DNA of 64,000 nucleotides from Bacillus methanolicus MGA3 (GCF_000724485.1 NZ_CP007739.1:3070001-3134000); one strand, 5' to 3'. Positions 1-9,975 are shown, numbered from the stretch's first letter. The notes: generated from the letters alone by a model not told the origin. A program made the numbers and translations.

Positions 1-160
1 TTTTTCCACAGATCACATCTAGCAGAGTCGTCTTTCCCGCTCCGTTTGGTCCAATTAAAAATCGTACTTCGTGTGGATAAACTTCAAGATTTACCCCTTG
101 CAATGCGTAAAATCCATCAAAATCCACCGACACTTCACGACACATGAGCACTGGCTTCAT
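1..160 (-). CDS. urtD: Urea ABC transporter ATP-binding protein UrtD (N-terminal part)
   Basis: Reverse-strand reading from ATG at 160 gives about 53 residues: MKPVLMCREVSVDFDGF at the start and the Walker A motif GPNGAGKTT near residue 45, after which the gene leaves the window. It starts inside the end of urtC (26-bp overlap), as is typical of urtABCDE operons. UrtD is one of two ATPases that power urea import by the Urt branched-chain-type ABC transporter. Assignment rests on the Walker motif and the three preceding urt genes; the sequence alone would only say Liv/Urt-type ATPase. Confidence 0.85.
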   Translation of the reverse strand, partial: MKPVLMCREVSVDFDGFYALQGVNLEVYPHEVRFLIGPNGAGKTTLLDVICGK

Positions 161-1190
161 TTGTTCTCCCCTTCCTTTGTTCTTTTCTTTGCTTAATAGA
201 CTGATATACACCTACAAGTCCGTTTGGTAAAAACATGACCATACCGATAAATAATCCGCCTAAAAACAGCAGCCATATATCAGGATAATTTTCACTAAAA
301 AAGCTTTTCGCACTGTTCGTAACAATAGCACCTATAACAGCTCCAATTAACGAACTCCTTCCTCCGACAGCAACCCATAACACCATTTCAATCGAAGGAA
401 TAATTCCCATCATAGCCGGAGAAATAAGTCCTACTTGCAAAACAAACATTACGCCGGCGAGCGCAGCAAATGCCGCGGAAAGACTATAGACAAACACCTT
501 GTACGTTGTTGGATTAAAACCTAAAAAGCGGACCCTGTTTTCACCATCGCGAATGGCTACAAGCACCTTGCCGAATCGGCTCATCGTTAACCAACGGGAG
601 AAAAGGAAAATGAACAAAAGCAAAGCAACGGTTAAAAAGTAAAGAATAATTTTTGTAAGAGGAGAAGATAAAGAGATACCGAAAACGGTAGAAAAATTCG
701 TTAGTCCATTCGTTCCTCCTGTCCATTCCTGCTTTCCGATGAACAATGTAACAAAAACAACAACAACAGCTTGCGATATTAAAGAAAAATAGACGCCTTT
801 AATCCGATTTCTAAACGTAAAATAACTCAGAAATGCTGCCAGCAGCACCGGAATGATAATGGCTGAAGAAAAAGCAAATAGAGGATTTTCAAAAGGTTTC
901 CAAAACCATGGAAGCTTTGTTACACCGCTCCATTCCATAAAATCAGGCAACCGCCCATGCGAAGACTCTAATTTTAAATACATTGCCATACAGTAAGCTC
1001 CTAAACCAAAGTACACACCATGACCTAAACTTAAAATCCCTGTATAGCCCCAAATCAAAGAAATCCCTATCGCAATTATGGCAAAGCAGAGAAATTTTCC
1101 GAGCAGCGATAAGCGAAATTCGGTTAAATAAAACGGTGCTGCAAACAATGCAAGGAAAAACAGCCAATAAAGCGAGCCTTTTTTTATCAT
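135..1190 (-). CDS. urtC: Urea ABC transporter permease UrtC
   Basis: Polytopic membrane protein of about 351 residues of the LivM/UrtC branched-chain permease family, with the family segment GYTGILSLGHGVYFGLGAY near residue 50 and SLIGAVIGAIVTN near the C-terminus. The C-terminal tail is short and basic. An upstream GTG at 1199 is possible, but ATG at 1190 sits 8 nt after a strong AAGGGGG and is preferred. It lies 13 nt after urtB and overlaps urtD, so it is translated as part of the operon. With UrtB it forms the membrane channel for urea. Confidence 0.9.
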   Translation of the reverse strand: MIKKGSLYWLFFLALFAAPFYLTEFRLSLLGKFLCFAIIAIGISLIWGYTGILSLGHGVYFGLGAYCMAMYLKLESSHGRLPDFMEWSGVTKLPWFWKPFENPLFAFSSAIIIPVLLAAFLSYFTFRNRIKGVYFSLISQAVVVVFVTLFIGKQEWTGGTNGLTNFSTVFGISLSSPLTKIILYFLTVALLLFIFLFSRWLTMSRFGKVLVAIRDGENRVRFLGFNPTTYKVFVYSLSAAFAALAGVMFVLQVGLISPAMMGIIPSIEMVLWVAVGGRSSLIGAVIGAIVTNSAKSFFSENYPDIWLLFLGGLFIGMVMFLPNGLVGVYQSIKQRKEQRKGRTNEASAHVS

Positions 1191-1203
1191 CTTTAACACC
1201 CCC

Positions 1204-2103
1204 TTAATCGAGTGATCTTGTTCTCACACTGACAAGCCCCGAAGGCTTCCATTGCAAAAAGGCGATAATAAGTGCAAAAATAATTACTTTTGCCATCGTC
1301 GCACTTGTCGAATACTCCATCAACGTACTAACTAATCCGATTCCAAACGCTCCCAACACCGTACCGATTAGTTTCCCTATCCCTCCTAAAATGACAACCA
1401 TGAACGCATCGACAATATAATACGTTCCAATCGTTGGACCAATCGGACCGAGCAGCGTCAACGCACAGCCAGCTAAACCGGCAAAACCGGAACCAATGGC
1501 AAACGCATATGCGTCGACTTTTCGAGTAGAAATCCCAAGACAAGAAGCCATATCCCGATTTAACGTGACCGCCCTCATTCTTCGGCCGGCCGGCGTTTTG
1601 TTTAAATATAGATTAAGAACAAAAATGGACAGGATGACAAATGCTAAAATAAACAGCCGTTTGTACGGAAAAACCATTCCCGCAATGCGAATCCCTCCAT
1701 CTAACCATCCGGGAGGAAGCACCGCTACATTAGGCGCACCAAAAATCGTTCGCGCGAGTTGCTGCAAAATCAAGCTAACTCCCCATGTCGCCAATAAACT
1801 ATCCAACGGCCGATGATATAAGTGCCTGATTAATATTTTTTCTAATCCCCAGCCAAGGAGAGCCGAAACAAAAAAGGCAACAGGAATCGCGACGAAGAAA
1901 TAATATCCCATGGATTGCGGTGCATACTTGGCAAATATTTGTTGAACGACGTACGTCATGTACGCTCCCACCATGATCAATTCGCCATGAGCCATGTTGA
2001 TGACACCCATTAGTCCAAAGGTAATCGCCAGCCCTATAGCAACAAAAAGCAAAATCGAACCTAAGCTGAAACCGTTAAAAACTTGCGTAATAACTACGGA
2101 CAA
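1204..2103 (-). CDS. urtB: Urea ABC transporter permease UrtB
   Basis: LivH/UrtB-type permease of about 299 residues with many hydrophobic segments and the family motif GLMGVINMAHGELIMVGAY near residue 30. The frame opens at 2187, but the preferred start is TTG at 2103, preceded by AAAGGAGGAGG with 5-nt spacing. The longer version would begin with a charged, non-membrane extension overlapping the urtA end. It partners with UrtC in urea uptake. The UrtB rather than LivH assignment comes from the UrtA-type binding protein next to it. Confidence 0.9.
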   Translation of the reverse strand: MSVVITQVFNGFSLGSILLFVAIGLAITFGLMGVINMAHGELIMVGAYMTYVVQQIFAKYAPQSMGYYFFVAIPVAFFVSALLGWGLEKILIRHLYHRPLDSLLATWGVSLILQQLARTIFGAPNVAVLPPGWLDGGIRIAGMVFPYKRLFILAFVILSIFVLNLYLNKTPAGRRMRAVTLNRDMASCLGISTRKVDAYAFAIGSGFAGLAGCALTLLGPIGPTIGTYYIVDAFMVVILGGIGKLIGTVLGAFGIGLVSTLMEYSTSATMAKVIIFALIIAFLQWKPSGLVSVRTRSLD

Positions 2104-2165
2104 CAAAGCCTCCTCCTTTCTTGGAAATGGAAAGGAGCCAAAACTCCTTTCCACAACTAATGTTT

Positions 2166-3422
2166 TTAATTTAAATCTTTCGCCCATGGATAGGTTTTTA
2201 AGTAAGGATCCGGCTTGATCGGCTTACCGGAATTCCATAGTTCCTTAAACTGTCCATTTGACTGGATTTCTCCTATTCTCACAATCTTCCATGTGTGCTG
2301 TGTTTTTCCATCGATTTTCACCGTTCCGCCAGGCGCTTTATACTCAATGCCATCTGCCGCTTTTTTCACCTTATCGACATCAAAAGAACCTGCTTTCTTC
2401 ACTGCTTCCGCCCATAAATGAACGGCGAAATACGCTGCCTCGATCGGGTCATCAGTGACTCGATCCTTCCCGTATTTCTTTTTATATTTTTCTACAAACA
2501 CTTTATTTTCCGGTGTATTAGTTGACTGGAAATAATTCCACACGGCAAGATGACCAGCCAACACATCGGGGCCAATTCCACGAATTTCTTCTTCTGCGAT
2601 GCTGACAGACATAACAGTCAAATCTTTTGCTGTAATCCCGGCATCTTTTAATTGCTTAAAGAAAGCGACATTACTGTCTCCGTTTAATGTATTAAACACA
2701 ACATCCGGCTTCACTTCTTTAATTTTGCTAATAATCGTGCTATAATCCGTATGGCCAAGCGGAGTGTACTCTTCGCCTACCAATTGTCCGCCCTCTGCCT
2801 TTAATTGAGCTTTAATAATTTTATTTGCTGTGCGTGGAAACACATAATCAGAGCCAAGCAAGAAAAATTTCTTCCCTTTATTTTTTAGAAGCCAGTTTAC
2901 TGCCGGGACGATTTGCTGATTGGTTGTAGCACCTGTATAAAAAATATTTGGTGATGACTCCATCCCTTCATACTGTACTGGATACCAAAGCAACCCATTA
3001 TTTTGCTCTACGACAGGAAGCATTGCTTTTCGGCTTGCTGATGTCCATCCTCCAAAGATCGCCGCCACTCTGTCTTTCTGCAGCAATTTATTCGCCTTTT
3101 CTGCAAATGTTGGCCAATCTGACGCACCATCCTCAATCACAGGCTCAATTTTCTTACCTAGCAGACCGCCTGATTGATTAATCTCTTCAATTGCCATTAA
3201 CTCCGCATCACGCAACGATACCTCGCTAATCGCCATCGTACCGCTCAATGAATGGAGAATACCTACTTTGACCGTGTCGCCCGTTCCCGATGAGCTTGTT
3301 TCTTTTTTATTTTCCTTCACCTCATCGACTGCCGACGATGCTGCACATCCGCTTAATACAAACACAAGCCCGCATAAAAGCAAGACTAACAGTTTAAAAG
3401 CTTTCCAATCCAATCTCTTCAT
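2166..3422 (-). CDS. urtA: Urea ABC transporter substrate-binding lipoprotein UrtA
   Basis: 418 residues. The N-terminus is a lipoprotein signal with lipobox LSGC (Cys about residue 26) followed by a Ser/Lys/Glu-rich linker. The body is a type I periplasmic-binding fold, beginning [17 protein letters not shown] and including the UrtA-like segment [19 protein letters not shown]. As in other Gram-positives the protein would be anchored outside the membrane and hand urea to UrtBC. ATG at 3422 follows AAGGAG. It is the first gene of the operon, behind a nitrogen-type promoter and structured leader. Confidence 0.93.
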   Translation of the reverse strand: MKRLDWKAFKLLVLLLCGLVFVLSGCAASSAVDEVKENKKETSSSGTGDTVKVGILHSLSGTMAISEVSLRDAELMAIEEINQSGGLLGKKIEPVIEDGASDWPTFAEKANKLLQKDRVAAIFGGWTSASRKAMLPVVEQNNGLLWYPVQYEGMESSPNIFYTGATTNQQIVPAVNWLLKNKGKKFFLLGSDYVFPRTANKIIKAQLKAEGGQLVGEEYTPLGHTDYSTIISKIKEVKPDVVFNTLNGDSNVAFFKQLKDAGITAKDLTVMSVSIAEEEIRGIGPDVLAGHLAVWNYFQSTNTPENKVFVEKYKKKYGKDRVTDDPIEAAYFAVHLWAEAVKKAGSFDVDKVKKAADGIEYKAPGGTVKIDGKTQHTWKIVRIGEIQSNGQFKELWNSGKPIKPDPYLKTYPWAKDLN

Positions 3423-3439
3423 GTAAACACTCCTTACAA

Positions 3440-3533
3440 GATTCTAATTATTTTGATATAATTAGAATCAGGCATACCATTGCACATATGATGCCTGATT
3501 TTGTGAAAGCTTCTCATGGCCGTGAGAAGCTTT
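3440..3533 (-). promoter_or_regulatory. Three-hairpin 5' leader of urtA mRNA
   Basis: Three perfect or near-perfect inverted repeats fill the leader: AAAGCTTCTCA/TGAGAAGCTTT (3506-3533), AATCAGGCAT/ATGCCTGATT (3466-3500) and GATTCTAATTAT/ATAATTAGAATC (3440-3469). The last two share the bases AATC, so they compete. The hairpin nearest urtA ends a few bases before the AAGGAG. On the plus strand the first hairpin is followed by seven T and could also stop antisense transcription. No known riboswitch class was recognised. Confidence 0.55.
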
Positions 3534-3555
3534 TTTTCTTTCCTCCTTTCTTTTA

Positions 3556-3596
3556 TGTAATATTACATAACATAAAATGTAATATTTAATTTACAT
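3556..3596. promoter_or_regulatory. GlnR/TnrA-type operator boxes
   Basis: TGTAATATTACATAACA at 3556-3572 fits the GlnR/TnrA consensus TGTNA-N7-TNACA exactly. A second near-match, TGTAATATTTAATTTACA at 3579-3596, has an 8-nt spacer instead of 7. Both lie at or just downstream of the predicted urt transcription start, a position usual for repression. Urea transport under nitrogen control is well known in Bacillaceae; the binding protein here is inferred. Confidence 0.6.
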
Positions 3597-3622
3597 TATA
3601 CATAATTTCCCCATTTTAACAA
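3595..3622 (-). promoter_or_regulatory. Predicted SigA promoter of urtABCD
   Basis: On the minus strand, TTGTTA (3617-3622) and TATAAT (3595-3600) are spaced by 16 nt, giving a start near 3588 and a leader of about 165 nt before urtA. The GlnR/TnrA-like boxes overlap the initiation region. Confidence 0.5.
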
Positions 3623-3689
3623 GGCGAAAATCTAAAAATATATTATTTTTTGAATTTTTATGTTAGAAAATATAACATTAATATTTATA

Positions 3690-3736
3690 AAAAAAACGGG
3701 GCTGATTCATATGGCAGAGAATCAGACCCGTTTTTG
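3690..3736. terminator. Bidirectional intrinsic terminator
   Basis: CGGGGCTGATTC (3697-3708) pairs with GAATCAGACCCG (3719-3730), flanked by an A-run on the left and a T-run on the right. It insulates the urt promoter from the transposase remnant. The remaining bases from about 3740 to 4190 show no gene, only the AATCAAACGTTTGATT palindrome described separately. Confidence 0.6.
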
Positions 3737-3870
3737 TTCATATATTAGAATGAAAGTTCTTAAATGTGATCGATGGCTGCTCACAATATCAGAATGAAGG
3801 CTCATTTATCAATATTTGCTAGCGACATATATCCATATTTAATGCTCATTACTCTCATTCCTTAAAATTT

Positions 3871-3886
3871 AATCAAACGTTTGATT
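3871..3886. repeat. AATCAAACGTTTGATT palindrome, copy 1
   Basis: Perfect 16-bp palindrome, preceded by CTCTCATTCC and followed by AATAAA and, further on, AAGCCCAAT. Two further copies lie at 34501-34516 and 59556-59571 with the same flanks in part. Confidence 0.7.
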
Positions 3887-4198
3887 AATAAATTGAATTT
3901 CAAAAGCCCAATCTTTATACGTTTTATAGATTTTCCGAAACACAGATTCTCAAAATAATCTTCCGTAAACTACGATTCACTATCCCTTTAAGCAACAATA
4001 ATTATTGATGTAATTAGGGAAAATGCAATTATGTATAGTTTTCTTTAAAAATCCGATGAGGAAACTATATAAATATAAATGGTTAACAAAAAAATGATTC
4101 ATCACCACATTTTGTGATTTAACCAATAAAAATGAAAACACTCACAGATTCCTGGCAATAATGTTAGCGCCTACTTAACATAACAGGAGGTTCTGTAA

Positions 4199-5391
4199 GT
4201 GTTTTCTGTATCACTAGATTTGCCAGAATTTGAAGTTGTTAAACAAGTATTTCTTGAAGATTGCAATCTGTTACATGTTGAGAAAAATACGATGGAAGAA
4301 CGTTGTACTTTTTGCGGCTTTTTTACCAGTAATGTCCACGACTGGCGGACAAGAAAAGTTCGTGATCTATCTATATTAGGCAAACCCCTTTTCTTATTTG
4401 TCAGAGTGAACAGATAACGTTGTCACAACTGTAATGAGGTATTTTCCCAAACATTTGAATCGATTAGCCCTAAAAAACATCAGACCAATCGATACAGAGA
4501 ATATCTGTATCAAATGTGCAATGGATCCACTATTCAAGAAGTAAGTCGAAAGGAAAAAGTTCCTTATACGACAGTAGAAAGAATTTTTTATTCCATCACT
4601 AAAGAAAAAGAAATGGAACATTTAGAACATCTTGATAGTGTTTTAGTAAACAATGAACTAGTCCTTAGCCTTGATGAAGTAGCTGTTCGAATGGGGCACC
4701 GATAGGAATTGGTTCTAATGGATGTCCAATCTGGGAGCGTGCTTGGTATGGAACATCAACGTAGTCATGTTTCTACTCAAACCTTACTCTCCAAGGAGAT
4801 CCTGGCTAATAAATGTGTTCAAACCGTTGTCATGGATATGAGGGATCCCTTTCATAAAGCTGTTAAATCCATATTTCCAGAGGCCTGTAACGTCATTGAT
4901 AAGTATCATGTAGTGCAAAAAGTAACCCAAGCACTTGATCAAGTAAGGAAGAAAATTCCTAGGCTGAAAAAAGAACGGTTTAAGCTCTTGAAAGGTTCTG
5001 AAAAGCTAACGGCTAATAAAAAACAACAATTAGACGAAATGCTCGAGGAGCGCCTAGAGTTGTCATATACGTATTTTCTAAAAGAGCTATTTTGGGAAGT
5101 TTACCAAACACCGGACTTTGATACAGCTAATTCATTCTTGGAAGAATAGATCCAACTTGCATGGAGCAGCCCATTTCCGTCATTCCATAAAGTTGCCAGG
5201 ACCTTAAAAAATTGGAAAGCACAAATACTGCAATACTTCTTACACCCTTTACAAATGGCCGGATTGAAGGCACAAACCATAAAATCAAGAATATCAAAAG
5301 ACGCGCTTTTGGTTTCAGGAATTTAGACAGATTTCGGCTACGTGTATTTTCAGAATGTACAGGTAAAACTTATAAAAATCAGGCTGCCTAA
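4199..5391 (+). pseudogene. Decayed ISL3-family transposase
   Basis: One reading frame from GTG 4199 (behind CAGGAGG) encodes the ISL3 layout: a CTFCGF zinc-finger start, then after an in-frame TAA at 4415 the second Cys pair (CHNC), an HTH region, and after a TAG at 4703 the DDE domain with VVMDMRDPFHKAVK and DKYHVVQK. A further TAG lies at 5147. Near 5280 the frame shifts, and the conserved tail IKRRAFGFRNLDRFRLRVF ends with TAA at 5391. With three stops and one frameshift it cannot make an active enzyme. No clear terminal inverted repeats were found. Confidence 0.85.
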
Positions 5392-5397
5392 CCTTGT

Positions 5398-5510
5398 CCT
5401 TCATCAGCTTTCCATAGTGTAGTTGGTAGAAAGGAAGCCGTTGTAGCCGTCAAGGAAAGCACTTGACAGCTTCCTTTCTACCAACTAAATGGTCTGTAAG
5501 CTGACGAAGG
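5398..5510. repeat. 113-bp foldback (long imperfect hairpin)
   Basis: The outer arms CCTTCATCAGCTT (5398-5410) and AAGCTGACGAAGG (5498-5510) pair with one mismatch. The middle arms TAGTTGGTAGAAAGGAAGC (5420-5438) and GCTTCCTTTCTACCAACTA (5469-5487) pair perfectly over 19 bp. An inner GTCAAG/CTTGAC closes the loop. It starts 7 bp after the decayed transposase. It has no coding capacity, and the remaining bases to 5720 are AT-rich with no recognisable gene. Confidence 0.75.
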
Positions 5511-5720
5511 GGCTACTCTAAATTGAGTACCAATCTAGCTAACTTATTTCAGGAATTGTATGGACATCACAGAATATGGTGAAGAGACTAAATAAAGATG
5601 CAAAAAATTAAATCAAACCAAATGAAGTTATAAGTGGCTGACATCACATACTTCCAAGGGATGAAATTGGCTTTATCTAGCTATTGTTATGGTTTTGTAT
5701 TCAAAAATTAGTCAATAAAA

Positions 5721-5751
5721 CAAAACTTCCTCTTACCTTGGGGAAGTTTTG
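5721..5751 (-). terminator. Terminator of the large surface-protein gene
   Basis: AAAACTTCC (5722-5730) and GGAAGTTTT (5742-5750) form the stem; on the minus strand the 3' arm runs into a T-rich tail. It lies 15 bp beyond the stop codon at 5765. Confidence 0.6.
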
Positions 5752-5764
5752 AAATGTAAAGATA

Positions 5765-8700
5765 CTAGTTGGAATTATTAACTTGATCAATAAGTGTTTG
5801 CAGTTCTTCATTATTTTCAATAGGGTAATTTGATTTTAATTGATTAAAGTATTGTTCCATTTTGGTTGGATCTAGTCCTGTTAAATTATCATGTAACGGT
5901 AAACTTTGCAATAAAAAGTAAACTGTATTGGCTGTTGCATCTTCGCTTTCCAATTCTTTATTTAAAAGATTTAACTCGTTAGTAATATGACCTGTACTAG
6001 CAGATCCTACCCCGAAAGAATTTACTTCTTTAAAACGAATTTGCAAATTAAAGTTTTCTTTATCAAGTACGGTAGGTTCGAATTTAAGATATAGTACTGG
6101 ATAGCCGTTAATTGTTTCCCACTCTAATGAAGTAATGGTAAGATCCTTTTGACCCCAAACAGTTATTTTTCCATCCTCAAAAAGTTCTTCTGGATTCGTG
6201 ATAGTTTGATAGTTATCTGGAAGTATGCCAGGGTAAAAAACATAACTAATTTCATCAATGGTCTGGCCAGATGGGATTGCTCCAAATTCTCCAGGAGAAT
6301 CTACAGGTCTGTCTCCAATCATGTTTGAGGTTTCAATAAAAGAATATCCTTTAACCTTATTTTCGTTATCAACTGCAACTAGCAAAAACCCGGAGTCTGA
6401 TTCAGCAATTGGAATCGGTCTGCCAAGTATATAATCTTGTCCTTCTGTAAATTCACTATTATATTCCAAGTTCACATTCTCATCCGCAACAGATTTAACT
6501 TTAAATTTCACAGCCCCTTCCGGTAACTCAGGAAGCTGCAAAATAGAAACTGTTCCTGGAATCGGTCCTGATGAGACATGGAGACCATTTAATGGAAATT
6601 GTTGTATTGGACCAGTTGCTAAAGGCAAATTAATAGTTTCAGGTTCAAGGGTGAGTGGCGATACAAATACCTTTAAGTTTTCCTCATTTCCTTCTAACAA
6701 ATTACCAAAACTAATTGTAAGTTGATTGTTAGAATCTCTTCTAATACCCGCTTCAAACTTGAAGTTGTCTCCGGCAATGTCACCAGAAACAAAGCTTAAT
6801 AATACATCGTTCTCATCATTCGGGTTATATACTTTTATTAGATCATGATCTCCATGCTCTTCAACTGAAACTGCAACTGATGCCGGAAGTCGTGAGTAAT
6901 CTATCTCTCTATTAAAATTGAGTGAAATTGAATCACCTGAAGAAAGCTTTGAGTTTTGATCAACATCCTCAAAAGAAAAATTTTGTAGTATTTCGTTAAC
7001 AGGTTCCTCATTTGATTCCCCGAATGGAGCAATGGCATTTCTTAAGGATCTTATTTGAGTTAAAAGTTCTTTAATGGTCGCCTGCTGGTTATTTAAAACA
7101 GCTTTTGCATTATCGAGAGCCTTTTGTAGTGCATCTTTTTCATCTATTAGATCTGGAGTATGTTCTGCATTAAAGTCTTCGACTATCTTTTCTCCATTTT
7201 CCACTAATTTTTGAAGAGATTCTATAGGTTTGAGATAATCGTCCTTAATAACGCTATCCTTTTCTAATTCATTAATTGGGATGATATTTACATTCTGGCC
7301 ATTATTACTTATTTCCATAGCAAAAACAACCCAATATAACTCATTACCTTCTCCTTCTGGCACAGTGAATGTTTGATCTGCTGTTTGTGACTTCCCTTTG
7401 AACACTTTTACATTTGCAAGTGATTTTCTTAAGCTTGTATCTCCCCTATATTGACCCGAGTAATTATGCACATAAAATACATACTTCCCATCCCTTAACT
7501 TTCGGAGTGTTGTAGTCTCAGGCCCATATGATTCAACATCATCCCAGTCCAAATCAACATAAGTGACACCATTATCTTGAAAAACTTTATTATTATAATA
7601 GGTGTGGAAATCAACTCCATCCAATGTAGTACCTTCTAAGTGAGAGTCAAGGTCACTAGGTTTCTCTCCCCAAGATAACATGATTTTAAGCTCACCAGAA
7701 GCAGCGGCACGAATAGCCGTTTCATTTTGATTAATGTTATATACGTCTTCTGGTGCTGACGCGTACATATAAGATTTAACAACATTTGGACCAGAGAATT
7801 CCCCGGTATATTCTCCAAATTCTCCTTCAGGCAAGGAAACGGAATAATAACCATATTTATCTGTAGTTGCTTCTGCAACAATATTTCCCTCGGTCACGCC
7901 AAAGCCCTTACGGAACTTAATGGTTACTCCTTCAAATCCAATTCCTGCTACATCTGTAATTCTTCCTTCAAAACCATGTGAGATTTTAATCTGACTAGTC
8001 TTCGCTTCTCCTTTTAGTTTTTTGGACGTAGAGGATGGCTTAACAGTTACATTTAGAGTTTTTCCTAAATTTCCTTCGAGTGGAAGTGGATCAAAAGTAA
8101 ATCTTTTTTGATAAGGAATATAATTTAAATTTGTTAAATCTACTTTTTCCCCATCCAACGTTGCTGACACTTCAAAATCATCTTTTGTTATTCCAGCAAC
8201 AAATTGATCAAATTCAACTGAGATACTAGCTTGAGTAGCTTTTATATTCTTAATGCTTGTTTGCTCTTGCTGGGAAATACTTTCATTGATTAGCTCTCCA
8301 CCTACAGTTACAGTTGTACCATTATTTAAGACTACATTTTGCGGTCTAGTTGATAAAGTAGAACCGTTCACGTTAATTTCAGCCGTATTAATTCTACCTG
8401 TACCCAATACCGTTGCCACTGCATTTAATACAAGGGTTCTAATATCCGTTTGTTCATTTAAATGTAAACGAACATTCGTTGCTCTGGAATTGATTGTTTC
8501 AAATGTACCTATTAATTCAACAGATAAATTTTCGTTTGTCGTTTGTAAAGTTTCACTTACTGTTATATCTGTAAATCCATCTGCATTTTCATCAAGATTT
8601 TGTTCTTCGATTTTACCATAAGATTCAAGTTGTACTTCTACTACTCTCGTACTTCCGCTTGCAACAATTCGAACTGCACCATTATTTTTATTAACAATAA

Positions 8701-9811
8701 CAGTTGCTAGAACGGAATCCTCAAAGTGGATGCTATTTGCTCCACCACCTCTAACATAAGTAGTTCCTTCGACCTTTACATTTTTGAGGTTTACTTCTCC
8801 ATCTCCAACATTTTCTGTAATAATAAGATCGCCCTTAATAACCATATTTTTTAACGTAACACCATCTGCTGAAATCGTTACATTGCCATTCACTTCTCTT
8901 GTTCCTGTTGCAGGTCCATAAATTCCAGCTGTATCATATGTAGTACGATTATCTGGTGTTGGATTCGGATTCGGTGTTGGATTAGGAGTAGGTGTTGGTG
9001 AAGGATCAGTACCTTTCTTCTCATTATATTTTTTTGTTACATTTTCAATTTTTTCTTTTAAGTTACCGTAGAGCTTTGATTCTTTTTGTAATTTTCCTAG
9101 TTTTATCCCTTCTTCTGCAAGAGAGTTTGCTAAATTTACATATTTTTTTGCATCTTCTAAATTGTTTTCTTGAAGAGCCTTTTCGGCACGATCAAGCTGC
9201 ATTTTAATAGAAACAGGGTATAAAGCCTGCTCTTTAACAGCTTCTGCTGACTCTTTATATAGTTTTCTAATTGCATCACGTGTAGTTTTCCCATATACAC
9301 GATCTAATAGAAATGATTGCTTTTTTATTTCATTAGATAATTGGTGATAAGCTATTACCGTTTCGTCGTCAATGACATTTGCACTTAACTTTTCTACAAG
9401 TTCTCTTTTCTTTTCATCAATTTTCTTACCTGCGTTTACAGCGTCTATGTAAGCAACAGCTCTTCCAGTTTTTCCGGGTGTTGTACTTATGTATAATTCC
9501 ACGTTTTGCTGCAGACGAGCTTCAAAAATTGTTTTTTCTTTACCTTTTAATTTACTCACTGCTTCTTTTGCTTTTTTATAAGCAGCCTTCGTTTTATTGT
9601 ATATATCCCAAGGAATTTGTGTAAGATCTTTGTTTGTACCCTCAACAGAAATAGCCCATTTTAAACTCCCGGCATAACTCTCTGCTTGTTTGACAAGCTT
9701 TTCAACTTCTTGATTTTGTGATGCTGCAGCTACTGGCAAACTAGTAACAAAGGCACTAGACATGACAGTAGAAGCAATAAGAATTTTCGAACTCTTTTTG
9801 CTTTTTTTCAT
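5765..9811 (-). CDS. Large secreted surface protein with SbsC-type N-terminal domain
   Basis: 1348 residues. The signal peptide ends near PVAAAS (about residue 31). Residues about 35-265 match the helical N-terminal domain of Geobacillus SbsC, which binds secondary cell wall polymer: note AVAYIDA, LLDRVYGKTTRD and LYPVSIKMQLDRAE. A Pro/Asn/Thr linker (about 280-300) follows, then a beta-solenoid-like stretch starting GIYGPATG with short V/I-rich repeats (about 305-520). After it come Ig-like strands, a carboxypeptidase-regulatory-like segment, and a DUF2135-like region with LSWGEKPSDLDSHL (about 710). The C-terminal half was not recognised. The start follows AAAGGAGG. It is probably a wall-associated S-layer or adhesin-like protein. 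Confidence 0.85.
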   Translation of the reverse strand: MKKSKKSSKILIASTVMSSAFVTSLPVAAASQNQEVEKLVKQAESYAGSLKWAISVEGTNKDLTQIPWDIYNKTKAAYKKAKEAVSKLKGKEKTIFEARLQQNVELYISTTPGKTGRAVAYIDAVNAGKKIDEKKRELVEKLSANVIDDETVIAYHQLSNEIKKQSFLLDRVYGKTTRDAIRKLYKESAEAVKEQALYPVSIKMQLDRAEKALQENNLEDAKKYVNLANSLAEEGIKLGKLQKESKLYGNLKEKIENVTKKYNEKKGTDPSPTPTPNPTPNPNPTPDNRTTYDTAGIYGPATGTREVNGNVTISADGVTLKNMVIKGDLIITENVGDGEVNLKNVKVEGTTYVRGGGANSIHFEDSVLATVIVNKNNGAVRIVASGSTRVVEVQLESYGKIEEQNLDENADGFTDITVSETLQTTNENLSVELIGTFETINSRATNVRLHLNEQTDIRTLVLNAVATVLGTGRINTAEINVNGSTLSTRPQNVVLNNGTTVTVGGELINESISQQEQTSIKNIKATQASISVEFDQFVAGITKDDFEVSATLDGEKVDLTNLNYIPYQKRFTFDPLPLEGNLGKTLNVTVKPSSTSKKLKGEAKTSQIKISHGFEGRITDVAGIGFEGVTIKFRKGFGVTEGNIVAEATTDKYGYYSVSLPEGEFGEYTGEFSGPNVVKSYMYASAPEDVYNINQNETAIRAAASGELKIMLSWGEKPSDLDSHLEGTTLDGVDFHTYYNNKVFQDNGVTYVDLDWDDVESYGPETTTLRKLRDGKYVFYVHNYSGQYRGDTSLRKSLANVKVFKGKSQTADQTFTVPEGEGNELYWVVFAMEISNNGQNVNIIPINELEKDSVIKDDYLKPIESLQKLVENGEKIVEDFNAEHTPDLIDEKDALQKALDNAKAVLNNQQATIKELLTQIRSLRNAIAPFGESNEEPVNEILQNFSFEDVDQNSKLSSGDSISLNFNREIDYSRLPASVAVSVEEHGDHDLIKVYNPNDENDVLLSFVSGDIAGDNFKFEAGIRRDSNNQLTISFGNLLEGNEENLKVFVSPLTLEPETINLPLATGPIQQFPLNGLHVSSGPIPGTVSILQLPELPEGAVKFKVKSVADENVNLEYNSEFTEGQDYILGRPIPIAESDSGFLLVAVDNENKVKGYSFIETSNMIGDRPVDSPGEFGAIPSGQTIDEISYVFYPGILPDNYQTITNPEELFEDGKITVWGQKDLTITSLEWETINGYPVLYLKFEPTVLDKENFNLQIRFKEVNSFGVGSASTGHITNELNLLNKELESEDATANTVYFLLQSLPLHDNLTGLDPTKMEQYFNQLKSNYPIENNEELQTLIDQVNNSN

Positions 9812-9942
9812 CTAGAATCCTCCTTTAGTTACAAAATCTTACTTTATTATAAATAAAAAATAAGGAAAATGATACTATTTTTCTAAATATTTTTACAATT
9901 TTCATTTCTTAATACCTAAAAAACCATGTATCTAGATAAATG

Positions 9943-9975
9943 AAAAGGTGGCTCATCTAAGACAAGCCACCAAAA
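9943..9975 (-). terminator. Weak terminator-like hairpin
   Basis: GGTGGCT (9947-9953) pairs with AGCCACC (9965-9971), with a short T-rich stretch on the minus-strand 3' side. Apart from this, the 9812-10130 gap shows only AT-rich sequence, including TATAAT at about 9848-9853 that may belong to the promoter of the 5765-9811 gene. Confidence 0.35.

Noticed and set aside
541..1207. Overlapping open frames in urtC on both strands
   Set aside because: Shadows of the urtC coding sequence; no ribosome binding sites and no recognisable protein.
3430..3520. Short leader peptide on the minus strand (ATG within the first hairpin, about 27 codons) upstream of urtA
   Set aside because: The AAAGGAGG upstream is more than 20 nt from the ATG and the start lies in a stable stem; no regulatory codon run is visible.
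4142..5520. Complete insertion sequence with terminal repeats around the ISL3 pseudogene
   Set aside because: No matching inverted ends or target duplication could be found, so only the pseudogene is claimed.
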